In this document: positions 42,083-50,350 of the stretch, in pieces
How the letters are laid out: each line of letters opens with the position of its first letter
Position numbering within the stretch: position 1 is the first letter of the stretch
Source of the DNA: Myxococcus sp. RHSTA-1-4
Lineage (GTDB): Bacteria > Myxococcota > Myxococcia > Myxococcales > Myxococcaceae
Length of the DNA stretch: 64,000 nt
NCBI RefSeq assembly: GCF_020037125.1
Contig: NZ_JAIQDG010000024.1
Location: 117,070-181,069, forward strand
Direction of reading: 5' to 3'
The notes under the pieces: generated by a model
Database searches by the model: none
The model's input: only the letters and a program-made list of their open reading frames with translations
What the model was told of the DNA's origin: nothing
Made by a program: the position numbers and the translations under genes

Positions 42083-42389
42083 GTCCTGACCCTCTACGCC
42101 CCCTCGGCAACGGTGTGTCTTCCCCACCCGCCATGCAGGCCCAACCCGGCCGGGAGGGCACCAGCCGTGCGAAGCCACCTCCGCTCCAGAGGGCTTCCCA
42201 CCCAGGGAAACCCGCTTCCCGCCCCTGCTCCCATGGGCGTCCGGGAGGAGACCGGCGACGCCTGCCAGCCTGCCCTCGCGGGTGCCCTTCCGTCCACCAC
42301 CGTGCACATGGCCGTTGGTGAGCGTCTTGCTTACCCCGGAGCGGCCCCGCCGCTGGGGGCGTGTGGCGAGTGTGGAGGGGGTTCGAGAC
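42083..42389. other. Divergent intergenic region
   Basis: About 307 bp between the divergent ATPase and DUF1592 genes. I see no gene, repeat or strong hairpin; it presumably holds both promoters. The last 20 bases supply the GGAGGGGG ribosome binding site for the GTG at 42390. Confidence 0.5.
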
Positions 42390-44096
42390 GTGACACCCAG
42401 GCTTCGAAGAAGACCCGGCTGGCGGATGCTGGCGGGGGCGGGCAGCGCGCTGCTGCTCGCTGGATGCGATGGTGACAAACTTCCCCAGGCCCAGGTGCGT
42501 CCCGGCGAGGACGTGCCAGGCCTGGACGTTCCGCCGCCGGACGGCAATCCGCCGCAGAATGCGTGCGGGGACGCACCGAAAGACCCGGGCCGCGTCACCC
42601 TGCACCGCCTCAACCGCGCCGAGTACGACGCCACCGTGCGGGACTTGCTGGGCGACACCACCCAGCCCGCCCGGGACTTCCCGGCGGATGACCACGGCTA
42701 CGGCTTCGACAACAACGCGGACGTGCTCAGCATGTCGCCGCTGCTGATGGAGAAGTACTCCACCGCGGCGGAGAAGCTGGTGGAGGCGGCCTGGAAGAAG
42801 GGCACCCTGCGCACGTGCACGCTGGACGCGGCCAACCCGGAGCCCTGCGCCCGGGACATCCTCTCCGGCTTCGCCCGCCGCGCCTGGCGCCGGCCCGTCA
42901 CGAAGCAGGAAGTGGACCGGCTGATGGACTTCCTCGCGCTGGCGAAGCGCCACGGGGACACGCCCGAGGCGGGCGTGAAGCTGGCGCTGCGCTCGGTGCT
43001 GGTGTCGCCCCACTTCCTCTTCCGCGTGGAGAAGGACCCGGACCCGAAGTCCCCCACGCCGCACCGGCTCAACGACTTCGAGCTGGCCAGCCGGCTCTCC
43101 TACTTCCTGTGGAGCAGCATGCCGGACGAGCAGCTCCTGGCCGCCGCCGAGGCGGGGAAGCTCCGTGACTCGAAGGAGCTGGAGGCCCAGGTGCGCCGCA
43201 TGCTCGCGGACCCCAAGGCCCGGGGGCTGGTGGAGAACTTCGGCGGCCAGTGGCTCTACACCCGCGCCATGGACTCCGCGGAGCCGGACAAGACGCTGTA
43301 CGGCGCCTTCAATGAGGACCTGCGCTCGGCCATGCGCCAGGAGACGCAGCTCGTCTTCCGCGAGTTCATCACCGGCGACTACAAGCTGAGGGACCTGGTC
43401 GACGCGCCCTTCACCTACGTGAATGACGCGCTGGCCCGGCACTACGGCCTGCCGCCGCCGGGCAGCGGCACGCCGGTGCGCGTGGACCTGTCCCGCCACC
43501 CGGAGCGCCAGGGCCTGTTCGGCCATGGCTCGCTGCTCACCGTCACCTCCAACCCGGACCGCACCTCGCCGGTGCAGCGCGGGGTGTGGGTGCTGGAGCA
43601 GCTGCTGTGCCTGCCGCCTCCGCCTCCGCCTCCGGACGTGGAGAACCTGCCGCCGCCCATGCGGCCGGACATGACGATGAAGGAGCGGATGGCGATTCAC
43701 CGCAGCAACCCCGCGTGCCAGGGCTGCCACCGGATGATGGACCCGCTGGGCCTGGCGCTGGAGAACTACGACCCCATCGGCCGCTGGCGGATGCGGGAGG
43801 TGAGCGGCGCTCCGGTGGATGCCAAGGGAGACCTGCCGGACGGCACCATCCTCGACGGCGTCGGGGACATGCGGCGCTTCGTGAAGAGCGACCCGAAGCT
43901 GCCCGCGTGCCTCACCGAGCACCTGCTCACCTACGCACTCGGCCGCGGCATGTCCGAGGCGGACGCGTGCGCGGTGCGGGAAATCGCCGCCACCGCGGAG
44001 GCCAGCGGTGGCCGGTTCACCGACTACATCCTCAGCATCGTCCTCAGCGACCACTTCACCCAGCGGCGCGGGGAGACGGAGGCCCAGCAGCCATGA
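42390..44096 (+). CDS. DUF1587/DUF1592/DUF1588/DUF1585 lipoprotein
   Basis: A 568-residue planctomycete-type protein. GTG at 42390 is chosen since GGAGGGGG precedes it and a lipobox (LLAGC) follows. Domain order: DUF1587 (LHRLNRAEYDATVRDLLGD), DUF1595-like helical part, DUF1592 (RLNDFELASRLSYFLWSSMPDEQLL), DUF1588 (RDLVDAPFTYVNDALARHYGL; GSLLTVTSNPDRTSPVQRG; CQGCHRMMDPLGLALENYD with one CXXCH heme-type motif) and DUF1585 at the end. It probably binds one c-type heme and works outside the membrane. Its TGA overlaps the ATG of the DUF1552 gene (ATGA), the standard partner. Confidence 0.92.
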   Translation: MTPRLRRRPGWRMLAGAGSALLLAGCDGDKLPQAQVRPGEDVPGLDVPPPDGNPPQNACGDAPKDPGRVTLHRLNRAEYDATVRDLLGDTTQPARDFPADDHGYGFDNNADVLSMSPLLMEKYSTAAEKLVEAAWKKGTLRTCTLDAANPEPCARDILSGFARRAWRRPVTKQEVDRLMDFLALAKRHGDTPEAGVKLALRSVLVSPHFLFRVEKDPDPKSPTPHRLNDFELASRLSYFLWSSMPDEQLLAAAEAGKLRDSKELEAQVRRMLADPKARGLVENFGGQWLYTRAMDSAEPDKTLYGAFNEDLRSAMRQETQLVFREFITGDYKLRDLVDAPFTYVNDALARHYGLPPPGSGTPVRVDLSRHPERQGLFGHGSLLTVTSNPDRTSPVQRGVWVLEQLLCLPPPPPPPDVENLPPPMRPDMTMKERMAIHRSNPACQGCHRMMDPLGLALENYDPIGRWRMREVSGAPVDAKGDLPDGTILDGVGDMRRFVKSDPKLPACLTEHLLTYALGRGMSEADACAVREIAATAEASGGRFTDYILSIVLSDHFTQRRGETEAQQP

Positions 44097-45442
44097 GCAA
44101 GAAGTTCCAACTCTCCCGGAGGACCCTGCTTCGCGGCGCGGGGGCGCTGATGGCGCTCCCCGTGCTGGAGGCCATGCTGCCCGCCACGGCCCGGGCGCAG
44201 ACGGCCACGGGCCCCGCGCCCCGCAGGCTGGCCGTCTTCTACACGGCCAACGGCATCCACATGCCGAAGTGGACACCCAGGGCCACCGGCGCCAACTGGG
44301 AGCTGACACCCACGCTCCAGTCGCTGGCCCCGGTGAAGAACGACGTGCTCGTCATCAGCGGCCTGGCCAACTACCCCGGCCGCCCGGACGGGGACGGCCA
44401 CCACGCCGCCGCCACCGCGGCCTTCCTGAGCTGCACCAAGGCCTTCAAGACGGAGGGCACCAACTTCCGGGCGGGCATCTCCATGGACCAGGTCATCGCC
44501 AACCACCTGGCGGCGAAGAAGGCCACCCGCTTCCCCTCGCTGGAGCTGGGCAACGACGCGGGCAAGGGCATTGGCAACTGCGACTCCGGCTACGCCTGCC
44601 CCTACGCCAACAACATCGCCTGGGCCGGCCCCACCACGCCGGTGGCCAAGGAGACGCGCCCCAAGGCCGTCTTCGACCGGCTCTTCGCGGGGTTCGACAC
44701 GGGCGCCTCCCAGGCGCAGGTGGAGAAGCGCCGCGCGTTCGGCAAGAGCATCATCGACTTCGTGCGCGATGACGCCACCGCGCTCAAGGCACAGCTCGGC
44801 ACCACGGACCGGCGCAAGCTGGACGAGTACTTCACCGGCGTGAGGGACTTGGAGAAGCAGGTGGAGGCCATCGAGGCCGAGGGGCCGTCGTGCAACCCGG
44901 GCATCTCGCCCGACAACAACGAGGACCCGCGCGCGAAGACGAAGGCGATGATGGACCTCATCGTCCTGGCCTTCCAGTGCGACCTCACCCGCGTCGTCAC
45001 CTTCATGCTGGCCAACGCGCGCAGCAACAAGGTGTACGGCTTCCTCGGGCTCAGCGGCGCGCACCACACGTACTCGCACCACCAGAAGGTGCAGGCCAAC
45101 TACGACGCGCTCGCCACCATCGACCGGTGGGAGGTGGAGCAGTACTCCTACCTGCTGCAGCGCATGAAGGGCATCCAGGAGGCTGACGGGAAGACGCTGC
45201 TCGACAACTCCATGGTGTACTTCTCCAGCGAAATCGCCGACGGCGACTCGCACGAGCACTGGAACCTGCCCATCCTCCTCGCCGGCAGCGGCGGCGGCGC
45301 CCTGACTCCGGGCCGCCACCTCCGCTACAACGCCGCGCCGCTGGCCAACCTCTACATCTCCCTGATGCAGGCCATGGGGGTGCAGGGCCTCACCTCCTTC
45401 GGAGACAACGGCACCGGGCCGCTGCCCGACCTGAAGCTCTGA
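44093..45442 (+). CDS. DUF1552 secreted protein
   Basis: A 449-residue protein with a Tat-like N-terminus (SRRTLLRGAGALMALPVLEA). The mature part has the DUF1552 pattern: RRLAVFYTANGIHMPKW, DVLVISGLAN, SMDQVIANHLAAKKATRFPSLELG, a coiled-coil EYFTGVRDLEKQVEAIE, LIVLAFQCDLTRVVTFMLAN, and STEIAD-like SSEIADGDSHEHWNLPILLAG near the end. It belongs to the alkaline-phosphatase-like (DUF1501-related) fold. It is co-translated with the DUF1592 protein. These pairs are abundant in planctomycetes and myxobacteria; the substrate is unknown. Confidence 0.92.
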   Translation: MSKKFQLSRRTLLRGAGALMALPVLEAMLPATARAQTATGPAPRRLAVFYTANGIHMPKWTPRATGANWELTPTLQSLAPVKNDVLVISGLANYPGRPDGDGHHAAATAAFLSCTKAFKTEGTNFRAGISMDQVIANHLAAKKATRFPSLELGNDAGKGIGNCDSGYACPYANNIAWAGPTTPVAKETRPKAVFDRLFAGFDTGASQAQVEKRRAFGKSIIDFVRDDATALKAQLGTTDRRKLDEYFTGVRDLEKQVEAIEAEGPSCNPGISPDNNEDPRAKTKAMMDLIVLAFQCDLTRVVTFMLANARSNKVYGFLGLSGAHHTYSHHQKVQANYDALATIDRWEVEQYSYLLQRMKGIQEADGKTLLDNSMVYFSSEIADGDSHEHWNLPILLAGSGGGALTPGRHLRYNAAPLANLYISLMQAMGVQGLTSFGDNGTGPLPDLKL

Positions 45443-45469
45443 AGAGGGAGCCCTGGCGGCCGGGCAGGC

Positions 45470-45488
45470 GTGCGGGCGTCCCCCGCAC
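45470..45488 (+). terminator. Hairpin after the DUF1592-DUF1552 operon
   Basis: GTGCGGG and CCCGCAC pair around a five-base loop, 28 bp after the DUF1552 stop. No T-run follows. Confidence 0.45.
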
Positions 45489-45548
45489 GTCCCGCCCGCC
45501 GCACGCTTCACATGCATGGACGGGCGTCCTGGCGCATCATGGCGTCCC

Positions 45549-46154
45549 ATGCGTTCGTCCTCGTCCGTCCTCCGCTGGTCCGCCCTGCTCCTCCTCACCC
45601 CGCTGCTGGGCTGCGGTACTGGAAGCAAGGCGGCACAGCGACAGCCCGCCTCGCGGCGCCAGACGGTGACGGCCTCACGGGAGAAGGCACCGGCGCCGAA
45701 GGACTTCGAGCGGGACATGGTGGCCGCGCACAACCACGCCCGCGCCCAGGCGAAGCCCACGCCGAAGCCCGCGCTGCCGCCCCTCACCTGGTCCAGCGAG
45801 GCGGCGAGGAAGGCCGCGTCCTGGGCAAAGGAGTGCCGCTTCGAGCACAACCCGAACCGGGGTGACTTCGGAGAGAACCTGGCCGCCGCCACGCCCGGCG
45901 CGTGGACCACGCCCGACGTGGTGAAGAGCTGGGCGGACGAGGCCGTGGACTACGACTTCGCGAAGAAGGCCTGCAAGCGGGGCAAGGTGTGCGGCCACTA
46001 CACGCAGGTGGTGTGGCGGAAGACGGCCGCGGTGGGCTGCGCCACGGTGCTGTGCAACAAGAACTCGCCCTTCGGCGCGCAGCACCCCACGTGGCAGAAC
46101 TGGGTGTGCAACTACGCGCCGCCGGGCAACTACATCGGCCAGAGCCCCTACTAG
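45549..46154 (+). CDS. CAP (SCP/PR-1)-domain lipoprotein
   Basis: A 201-residue lipoprotein (lipobox LLGC). The mature CAP domain has MVAAHNHARAQAK, LTWSSEAARKAASWAKEC, HNPNRGDFGENLAAA, VCGHYTQVVWRKTAAVGCATVLC and NWVCNYAPPGNYIGQSPY, the standard CAP signatures with the two His and two Glu of the cavity. Bacterial CAP proteins are secreted and of unclear activity. A close paralogue lies at 46501, separated only by a small opposite-strand gene, which suggests a local duplication. Confidence 0.92.
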   Translation: MRSSSSVLRWSALLLLTPLLGCGTGSKAAQRQPASRRQTVTASREKAPAPKDFERDMVAAHNHARAQAKPTPKPALPPLTWSSEAARKAASWAKECRFEHNPNRGDFGENLAAATPGAWTTPDVVKSWADEAVDYDFAKKACKRGKVCGHYTQVVWRKTAAVGCATVLCNKNSPFGAQHPTWQNWVCNYAPPGNYIGQSPY

Positions 46155-46158
46155 GGGC

Positions 46159-46362
46159 TCAGCCTCGGAAGAAGCGGCGGAACAGCCGCGAGAAGACGCT
46201 GGACGGCACGCTCTCCGGCGGCCCCTCCGCCGCCGCGCGCTTGCTCTCCAGCTCGACCTTCAGCTTCCGCATGTCCGGGTCCACGGACATGACGCTGAAC
46301 TCGTCCATGCCTTCCAGCGCGGTGAACACCTTGTTCGCGCGGTTCTGGGAGTCGTTGCTCAT
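46159..46362 (-). CDS. Small unknown protein between CAP genes
   Basis: A 67-residue protein with GGAGG upstream of ATG. It is charged, with a helical first half (NRANKVFTALEGMDEFSVM) and a basic end (FSRLFRRFFRG) that could be amphipathic and membrane-binding. Its stop is only 4 bp from the stop of the convergent CAP gene. No family recognised. Confidence 0.6.
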   Translation of the reverse strand: MSNDSQNRANKVFTALEGMDEFSVMSVDPDMRKLKVELESKRAAAEGPPESVPSSVFSRLFRRFFRG

Positions 46363-46500
46363 GGGGGGCCTCCGAAACGGAGGGGAAGCCTAACAGGCTC
46401 CCGGCCCGGGTGGGGGCCCGTCCTCCCGTGGACACTGGAACTTTCCATCCGCCATTTCACACGGGGCGGTTTCCCCCCTGCCCCCCGGGCGCGGATAATC

Positions 46501-47115
46501 ATGGCCATGCTCCGCCCCTCCTTCCGACGCCTGCTGACCCTCGGACTGCTCGCGCCCTGGCTCACCACCGGCTGCGGCTCCGATGGGAAGTCCTCGGACG
46601 ATGCGCCACCCACCGGTGAGTCTCCTTCCGGCGAGACGCCCCAGGACCCGGCCACGCTGCCCCCCTTCGCGCGCGACATGCTCGCGGCGCACAACTCGGT
46701 GCGGGCCGGGGTGACGCCCGCGGCCAACCCGGCGCTGGAACCGCTCGGCTGGGACGCGGCGGCGGAGGCCAAGGCCCAGGCGTGGGCGGCGAACTGCGAC
46801 TTCAAGCACAACCCCAACCGTGGCGACCTCGGGGAGAACCTGGCCGCCGCCACACCCAACCACTGGGACACGCCGGGCGTGGTGGAGGAGTGGGCGTCGG
46901 AGGCCGCGGACTACGACTACGCCCGCAACACCTGCGCCTCGGGCAAGGTGTGCGGCCACTACACCCAGGTGGTGTGGCGCGCCACGAAGCGCGTGGGCTG
47001 CGCCACGCAGGTGTGCAACAAGAACTCGCCCTTCGGCGCGCAGTACCCGACGTGGCAGTTCTGGGTGTGCAACTACGCGCCACCGGGCAACTACGCCGGG
47101 CAGCGGCCTTACTGA
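46501..47115 (+). CDS. CAP (SCP/PR-1)-domain lipoprotein, paralogue
   Basis: A 204-residue lipoprotein (lipobox TTGC) with the same CAP signatures as its neighbour: MLAAHNSVRAGVTPAANPAL, LGWDAAAEAKAQAWAANC, HNPNRGDLGENLAAA, VCGHYTQVVWRATKRVGCATQVC and FWVCNYAPPGNYAGQRPY. The signal peptide and linker differ much more than the domain. ATG at 46507 is an alternative start. Secreted; function unknown. Confidence 0.92.
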   Translation: MAMLRPSFRRLLTLGLLAPWLTTGCGSDGKSSDDAPPTGESPSGETPQDPATLPPFARDMLAAHNSVRAGVTPAANPALEPLGWDAAAEAKAQAWAANCDFKHNPNRGDLGENLAAATPNHWDTPGVVEEWASEAADYDYARNTCASGKVCGHYTQVVWRATKRVGCATQVCNKNSPFGAQYPTWQFWVCNYAPPGNYAGQRPY

Positions 47116-47191
47116 GTCAGGCGGGAAGAGAGCCCAGCTCCACCGCGTCACGAGCCACGGCGCGACGCGCCTGGAATCGCCGCCACCCCGC

Positions 47192-48247
47192 TCAGCCCAC
47201 ACGTGCCTCCGCGACACGCCAGACCTCGAGATGCCCCGTGGCATCCGCCGCCGCGAGCCGCCTCCCATCCGGACTGAAGCGGAGCAGGACGACCTCATCC
47301 TTCATCCGCGCGAGCCCCACGGGCTTCGGCGTCACGCCGGGCCGCCAGAGCAGCACGTCCCGGTCCTTGCTCCCCGACGCCAGCGTGAGGGCCTCTCCGC
47401 CGAAGTCGAGCGCGGTGAGCAGGTCCTCGTGCCCCTTCAGCAGCAGGGGCTTCGTCCCCTCCGGCCCGTCCCCCTCGAACCTCCACACGCAGATGGCCGC
47501 CCCGCCGCTCGTCGCCAGCAGCCGGGAGTCCTTCGACCAGGCCAGCTCCCTCGGCTTGGCCGGGTAGCCGGTCATCTCCGAGTCCTTGCCGCTGCCGAGC
47601 CGCCAGAAGTGCACCGAGCAGTCCTGGCTCCCGCAGGCAATCACCTCGCCATCCGGACTCCACGCCAGCGAGATGAGTGAACCCTTCCAGGGCAGGTGGC
47701 GCGCGGGGCTCCCCTCCACCAGGGGCCAGAGATGCACGCCGCCGTAGCAGATGGTGGCCAGCGCATCTCCCCGGGGGCTCCACTCCAGCCCGGTGACGGT
47801 GCTGGGGTGGGCCTCGGTCTCCAGCACGGGCTCGCCGCTCGGCGTGAAGACGCGGGCGGTGCGGCCGGAGGCGATGGCGAGCCGCTCGCCATCCGGCGAC
47901 CAGGCGACGTGCTCCACCCAGCCACCGCCCTTGCCCGGCAGCTCCGCCACCAGCTCGCCCGAGCCCTGCCACACGCGGCAGGCACCGTCCTCCGAGGCCG
48001 CGGCGAGCAGCCGCTGCCGCGGATTCCAACGCACACAGGTGAGCCCGCCACCGGAGGACTTCGTCCGGAGGAGCGTCCCCCGGGCGGAATCCAGGAAGCG
48101 GAGGCTGCCGTCCGCGGCGCCCAGGGCGACGAGCTCGCCGTCGGCGGACCAGTCCAGCGAACGGGGGTACTCGGCGGCCTCGAGCGTCCACGCGTCCACG
48201 AGGTGGAGGCGGGGCCCGGCACCCTTCTTCTTCTTCACTTGAGACAC
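47192..48247 (-). CDS. WD40-repeat protein
   Basis: A 351-residue cytoplasmic beta-propeller with about seven WD40 blades: units such as PRSLDWSADGELVALGAADGSLRFLD, LTCVRWNPRQRLLAAASEDGACRVW and LISLAWSPDGEVIACGSQDCSVHFW in family form (SxDGxLxASGSxDxxVxxW). Start is GTG at 48247. It overlaps the upstream COG0523 GTPase gene by 13 bp and so belongs to the metal operon; it may serve as a scaffold. Co-location of a WD40 protein with a CobW protein and NiCoT transporter is not a combination I know. Confidence 0.88.
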   Translation of the reverse strand: MSQVKKKKGAGPRLHLVDAWTLEAAEYPRSLDWSADGELVALGAADGSLRFLDSARGTLLRTKSSGGGLTCVRWNPRQRLLAAASEDGACRVWQGSGELVAELPGKGGGWVEHVAWSPDGERLAIASGRTARVFTPSGEPVLETEAHPSTVTGLEWSPRGDALATICYGGVHLWPLVEGSPARHLPWKGSLISLAWSPDGEVIACGSQDCSVHFWRLGSGKDSEMTGYPAKPRELAWSKDSRLLATSGGAAICVWRFEGDGPEGTKPLLLKGHEDLLTALDFGGEALTLASGSKDRDVLLWRPGVTPKPVGLARMKDEVVLLRFSPDGRRLAAADATGHLEVWRVAEARVG

Positions 48248-49590
48248 TTGCGGAACCCCTCCGTGAGCGCCTCACGGTCCAGGTTGCGGCCGATGAAGAC
48301 GAGGTCGTTCGCGCGAGGCGTCTTGCCCCAGGGCTTGTCGGGCTGCCCGTCGAAGAGCATGTGCACCCCCTGGAAGACGTAGCGGTTCTTCTGGCCCGCG
48401 ATGGCGAGGATGCCCTTCATCCGGAAGATGTCCGTGCCCTGCTCCTGGAGCACCTTGGACAGCCAGGCATTCAGCCGGTGCTGGTCCACGTCTCCCTCCA
48501 GGTGGATGCCGACGGATGCCACCGTCTCGTCATGTGAGTGGCCGGCGCCGAAGGGCCGCTCCGCCCGGCACTTCAGGAAGCCCCCCGCCGGGTCCTCCAC
48601 GCGCAGCGCGTACTCCTCGGGGCCATGCTCCGTGAAGAGGGCATAGAGCCCCTCGCGAGGCACCGACAGGGGGTACGCCTTGCGGCCCTTCTCCTTCGTG
48701 AAGTCGAGCTGGAAGTGGGTGTTGCCTGCGGCGAGCGCGTTGCCGGAGACGCGGCGCGAGGGCGAGCGCGACCAGAAGCGCACGGCCGTCTCCGCGCCCG
48801 CCTTCAGCCCCGCCTCGTCGGCGGAGTCCACCGGCACCAGGGCGACGTCCATCGACGCGTCCGGGCCATCCCCGAGGACGAGGCTCGCCTGGCCCGGCTG
48901 GAGCGCATACACGCCGCCCCACTCGAAGGGGTACTCGGGCTCCAGGAAGGCCGGCTTCTGCTTCAGCGCCCGCCCCAGGTCGAAGCCGCCCACATCGAGG
49001 ACGCTCTCGATGGGTACCTGCCCCTTCACGGCACGCTGGACGCGGGCCAGCGCGTTCATGCTCCGGATGCGGCGCTCCACCCGGTCGGCCTCCTCCGGCG
49101 TCACCAGGTCCGTCTTGTTGATGATGATGACGTCGCCGAAGGCAATCTGCTCCTTGCACTCGTCGCTCTCGTCGATGTGCAGGGAGACGTGCCTGGCGTC
49201 CACCATGGTGACGATGCCGTCGAGTTGGAACTGGGAGCCAATCTCGTCATCGACGAAGAACGTCTGCGCCACCGGGCTCGGGTCCGCCATGCCCGTGGTC
49301 TCCACGAGGACGTGGTCGAACTTGTCCTTGCGGCGCACGAGGTTGCCGAGGATGCGGATGAGGTCTCCCCGCACCGTGCAGCAGATGCACCCGTTGTTCA
49401 TCTCGAAGACTTCCTCGTCCGCGTTGATGACGAGCGCCTGGTCGATGCCGATTTCGCCGAACTCGTTCTCGATGACGGCGATGCGCTTGCCGTGCTGCTC
49501 CGTCAGGATGCGGTTGAGGAGCGTCGTCTTGCCCGAGCCGAGAAAGCCGGTCAGGACGGTGACGGGAATCTTCTTCTCCGAAGTCGCCAA
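48235..49590 (-). CDS. COG0523 (CobW/Zn-chaperone) GTPase
   Basis: A G3E-family GTPase of the CobW/YeiR/ZigA group. Walker A is TGFLGSGKTTLLN, the metal-binding CXCC motif is GCICCTV, the Walker B/G3 region is VLVETTGMADPSP, and NKTD is the base-recognition motif; the CobW_C domain is at the end (LVFIGRNLD). Members deliver zinc, cobalt or nickel to proteins. TTG at 49590 is preferred as start: AAGGAGG lies seven bases before it, within the longer GTG-initiated frame (49611). It sits between a NiCoT-type transporter and a WD40 gene. Confidence 0.9.
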   Translation of the reverse strand: MATSEKKIPVTVLTGFLGSGKTTLLNRILTEQHGKRIAVIENEFGEIGIDQALVINADEEVFEMNNGCICCTVRGDLIRILGNLVRRKDKFDHVLVETTGMADPSPVAQTFFVDDEIGSQFQLDGIVTMVDARHVSLHIDESDECKEQIAFGDVIIINKTDLVTPEEADRVERRIRSMNALARVQRAVKGQVPIESVLDVGGFDLGRALKQKPAFLEPEYPFEWGGVYALQPGQASLVLGDGPDASMDVALVPVDSADEAGLKAGAETAVRFWSRSPSRRVSGNALAAGNTHFQLDFTKEKGRKAYPLSVPREGLYALFTEHGPEEYALRVEDPAGGFLKCRAERPFGAGHSHDETVASVGIHLEGDVDQHRLNAWLSKVLQEQGTDIFRMKGILAIAGQKNRYVFQGVHMLFDGQPDKPWGKTPRANDLVFIGRNLDREALTEGFRKCLK

Positions 49591-49647
49591 GGCGTTGCCT
49601 CCTTGAATCACAGGTACAGGTCAGTGCCGCGCGGCCCCTCTCCGCGC

Positions 49648-50271
49648 TCAGCCCAGCAGGGCCCGCAGCCCCGCCACGCCCATCCACGCGCCGAGCCCGA
49701 TGCTGAGCGCGCTGGTCACCTTGAGGATGCGGGCGCGCCAGCGCTCCGAGTTCCGGACGACGAAACCCAGGGGCAGCGACAGGAGCACGGTGAGCAGCAC
49801 CATGCCTCCTGAGACGCCAGCGCCGAACAGGAGGAGGAACATGAAGGCGGGGAGCCGCTCGTGGACGGTGGAGAGCGCGAGGAGCGCGATGCCCGCCGAG
49901 CCCGCCAGGCCGTGAACGATGCCCACCAGCACCACGCGCCAGGAGTGCGGCCTCGCGGACTCGGGGTTCGCGGGCAGCGGGCAGTCCGCGTGGCGCCACT
50001 GCACCGTCCCCAGGCCCATCAGCAGCGTGGCGACCATCAGCTCCATCACCGGGTCCCACGCCTCCGGCACCGACAGCCCCCCGCCGACGAGCACCGCTCC
50101 CACGGCGAAGAAGGTGAGCGAATGGCCCAGGCTCCACAGGAGCGCCGTGCGCACGGCCGCCCGGAAGCCCTGCCCGGACCTCAACAGCGAAGCGATGGCG
50201 CAGACGTGGTCCGCGTCCGAGGCATGACGAAGCCCGAGGACCAACCCGAGGCTCAGGGCACTTTCCAGCAT
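49648..50271 (-). CDS. NiCoT/HupE-type nickel-cobalt transporter
   Basis: A 207-residue membrane protein with about six helices. The first helix has LGLRHASDADHVCAIASLL, matching the RHA(V/F)DADH nickel/cobalt signature (with Ser for Val), and the second part has HSLTFFAVG and HGLAGSAGIALLAL. It should import Ni2+ or Co2+. Start 50271 is chosen since the signature follows a short N-terminus; GTG at 50310 would add 13 residues. First gene of the metal operon with the COG0523 GTPase and WD40 protein. Confidence 0.85.
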   Translation of the reverse strand: MLESALSLGLVLGLRHASDADHVCAIASLLRSGQGFRAAVRTALLWSLGHSLTFFAVGAVLVGGGLSVPEAWDPVMELMVATLLMGLGTVQWRHADCPLPANPESARPHSWRVVLVGIVHGLAGSAGIALLALSTVHERLPAFMFLLLFGAGVSGGMVLLTVLLSLPLGFVVRNSERWRARILKVTSALSIGLGAWMGVAGLRALLG

Positions 50272-50322
50272 GCGAGTTCCGAGGCGAGAGGGACGCCCCA
50301 GGTATCGCACCAGGGAGTCTAT

Positions 50323-50337
50323 TGCAACTTCATTGCA
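50323..50337. promoter_or_regulatory. AT-rich palindrome, candidate metalloregulator site
   Basis: TGCAACTTCATTGCA with TGCAA/TTGCA arms stands out in GC-rich surroundings, 51 bp upstream of the transporter start and 14 bp from the alpha/beta hydrolase stop. Its place ahead of a metal operon suggests a Fur/Zur-like site, but it does not match a consensus I can name. Confidence 0.35.
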
Positions 50338-50350
50338 TCTAAGGAACCTC

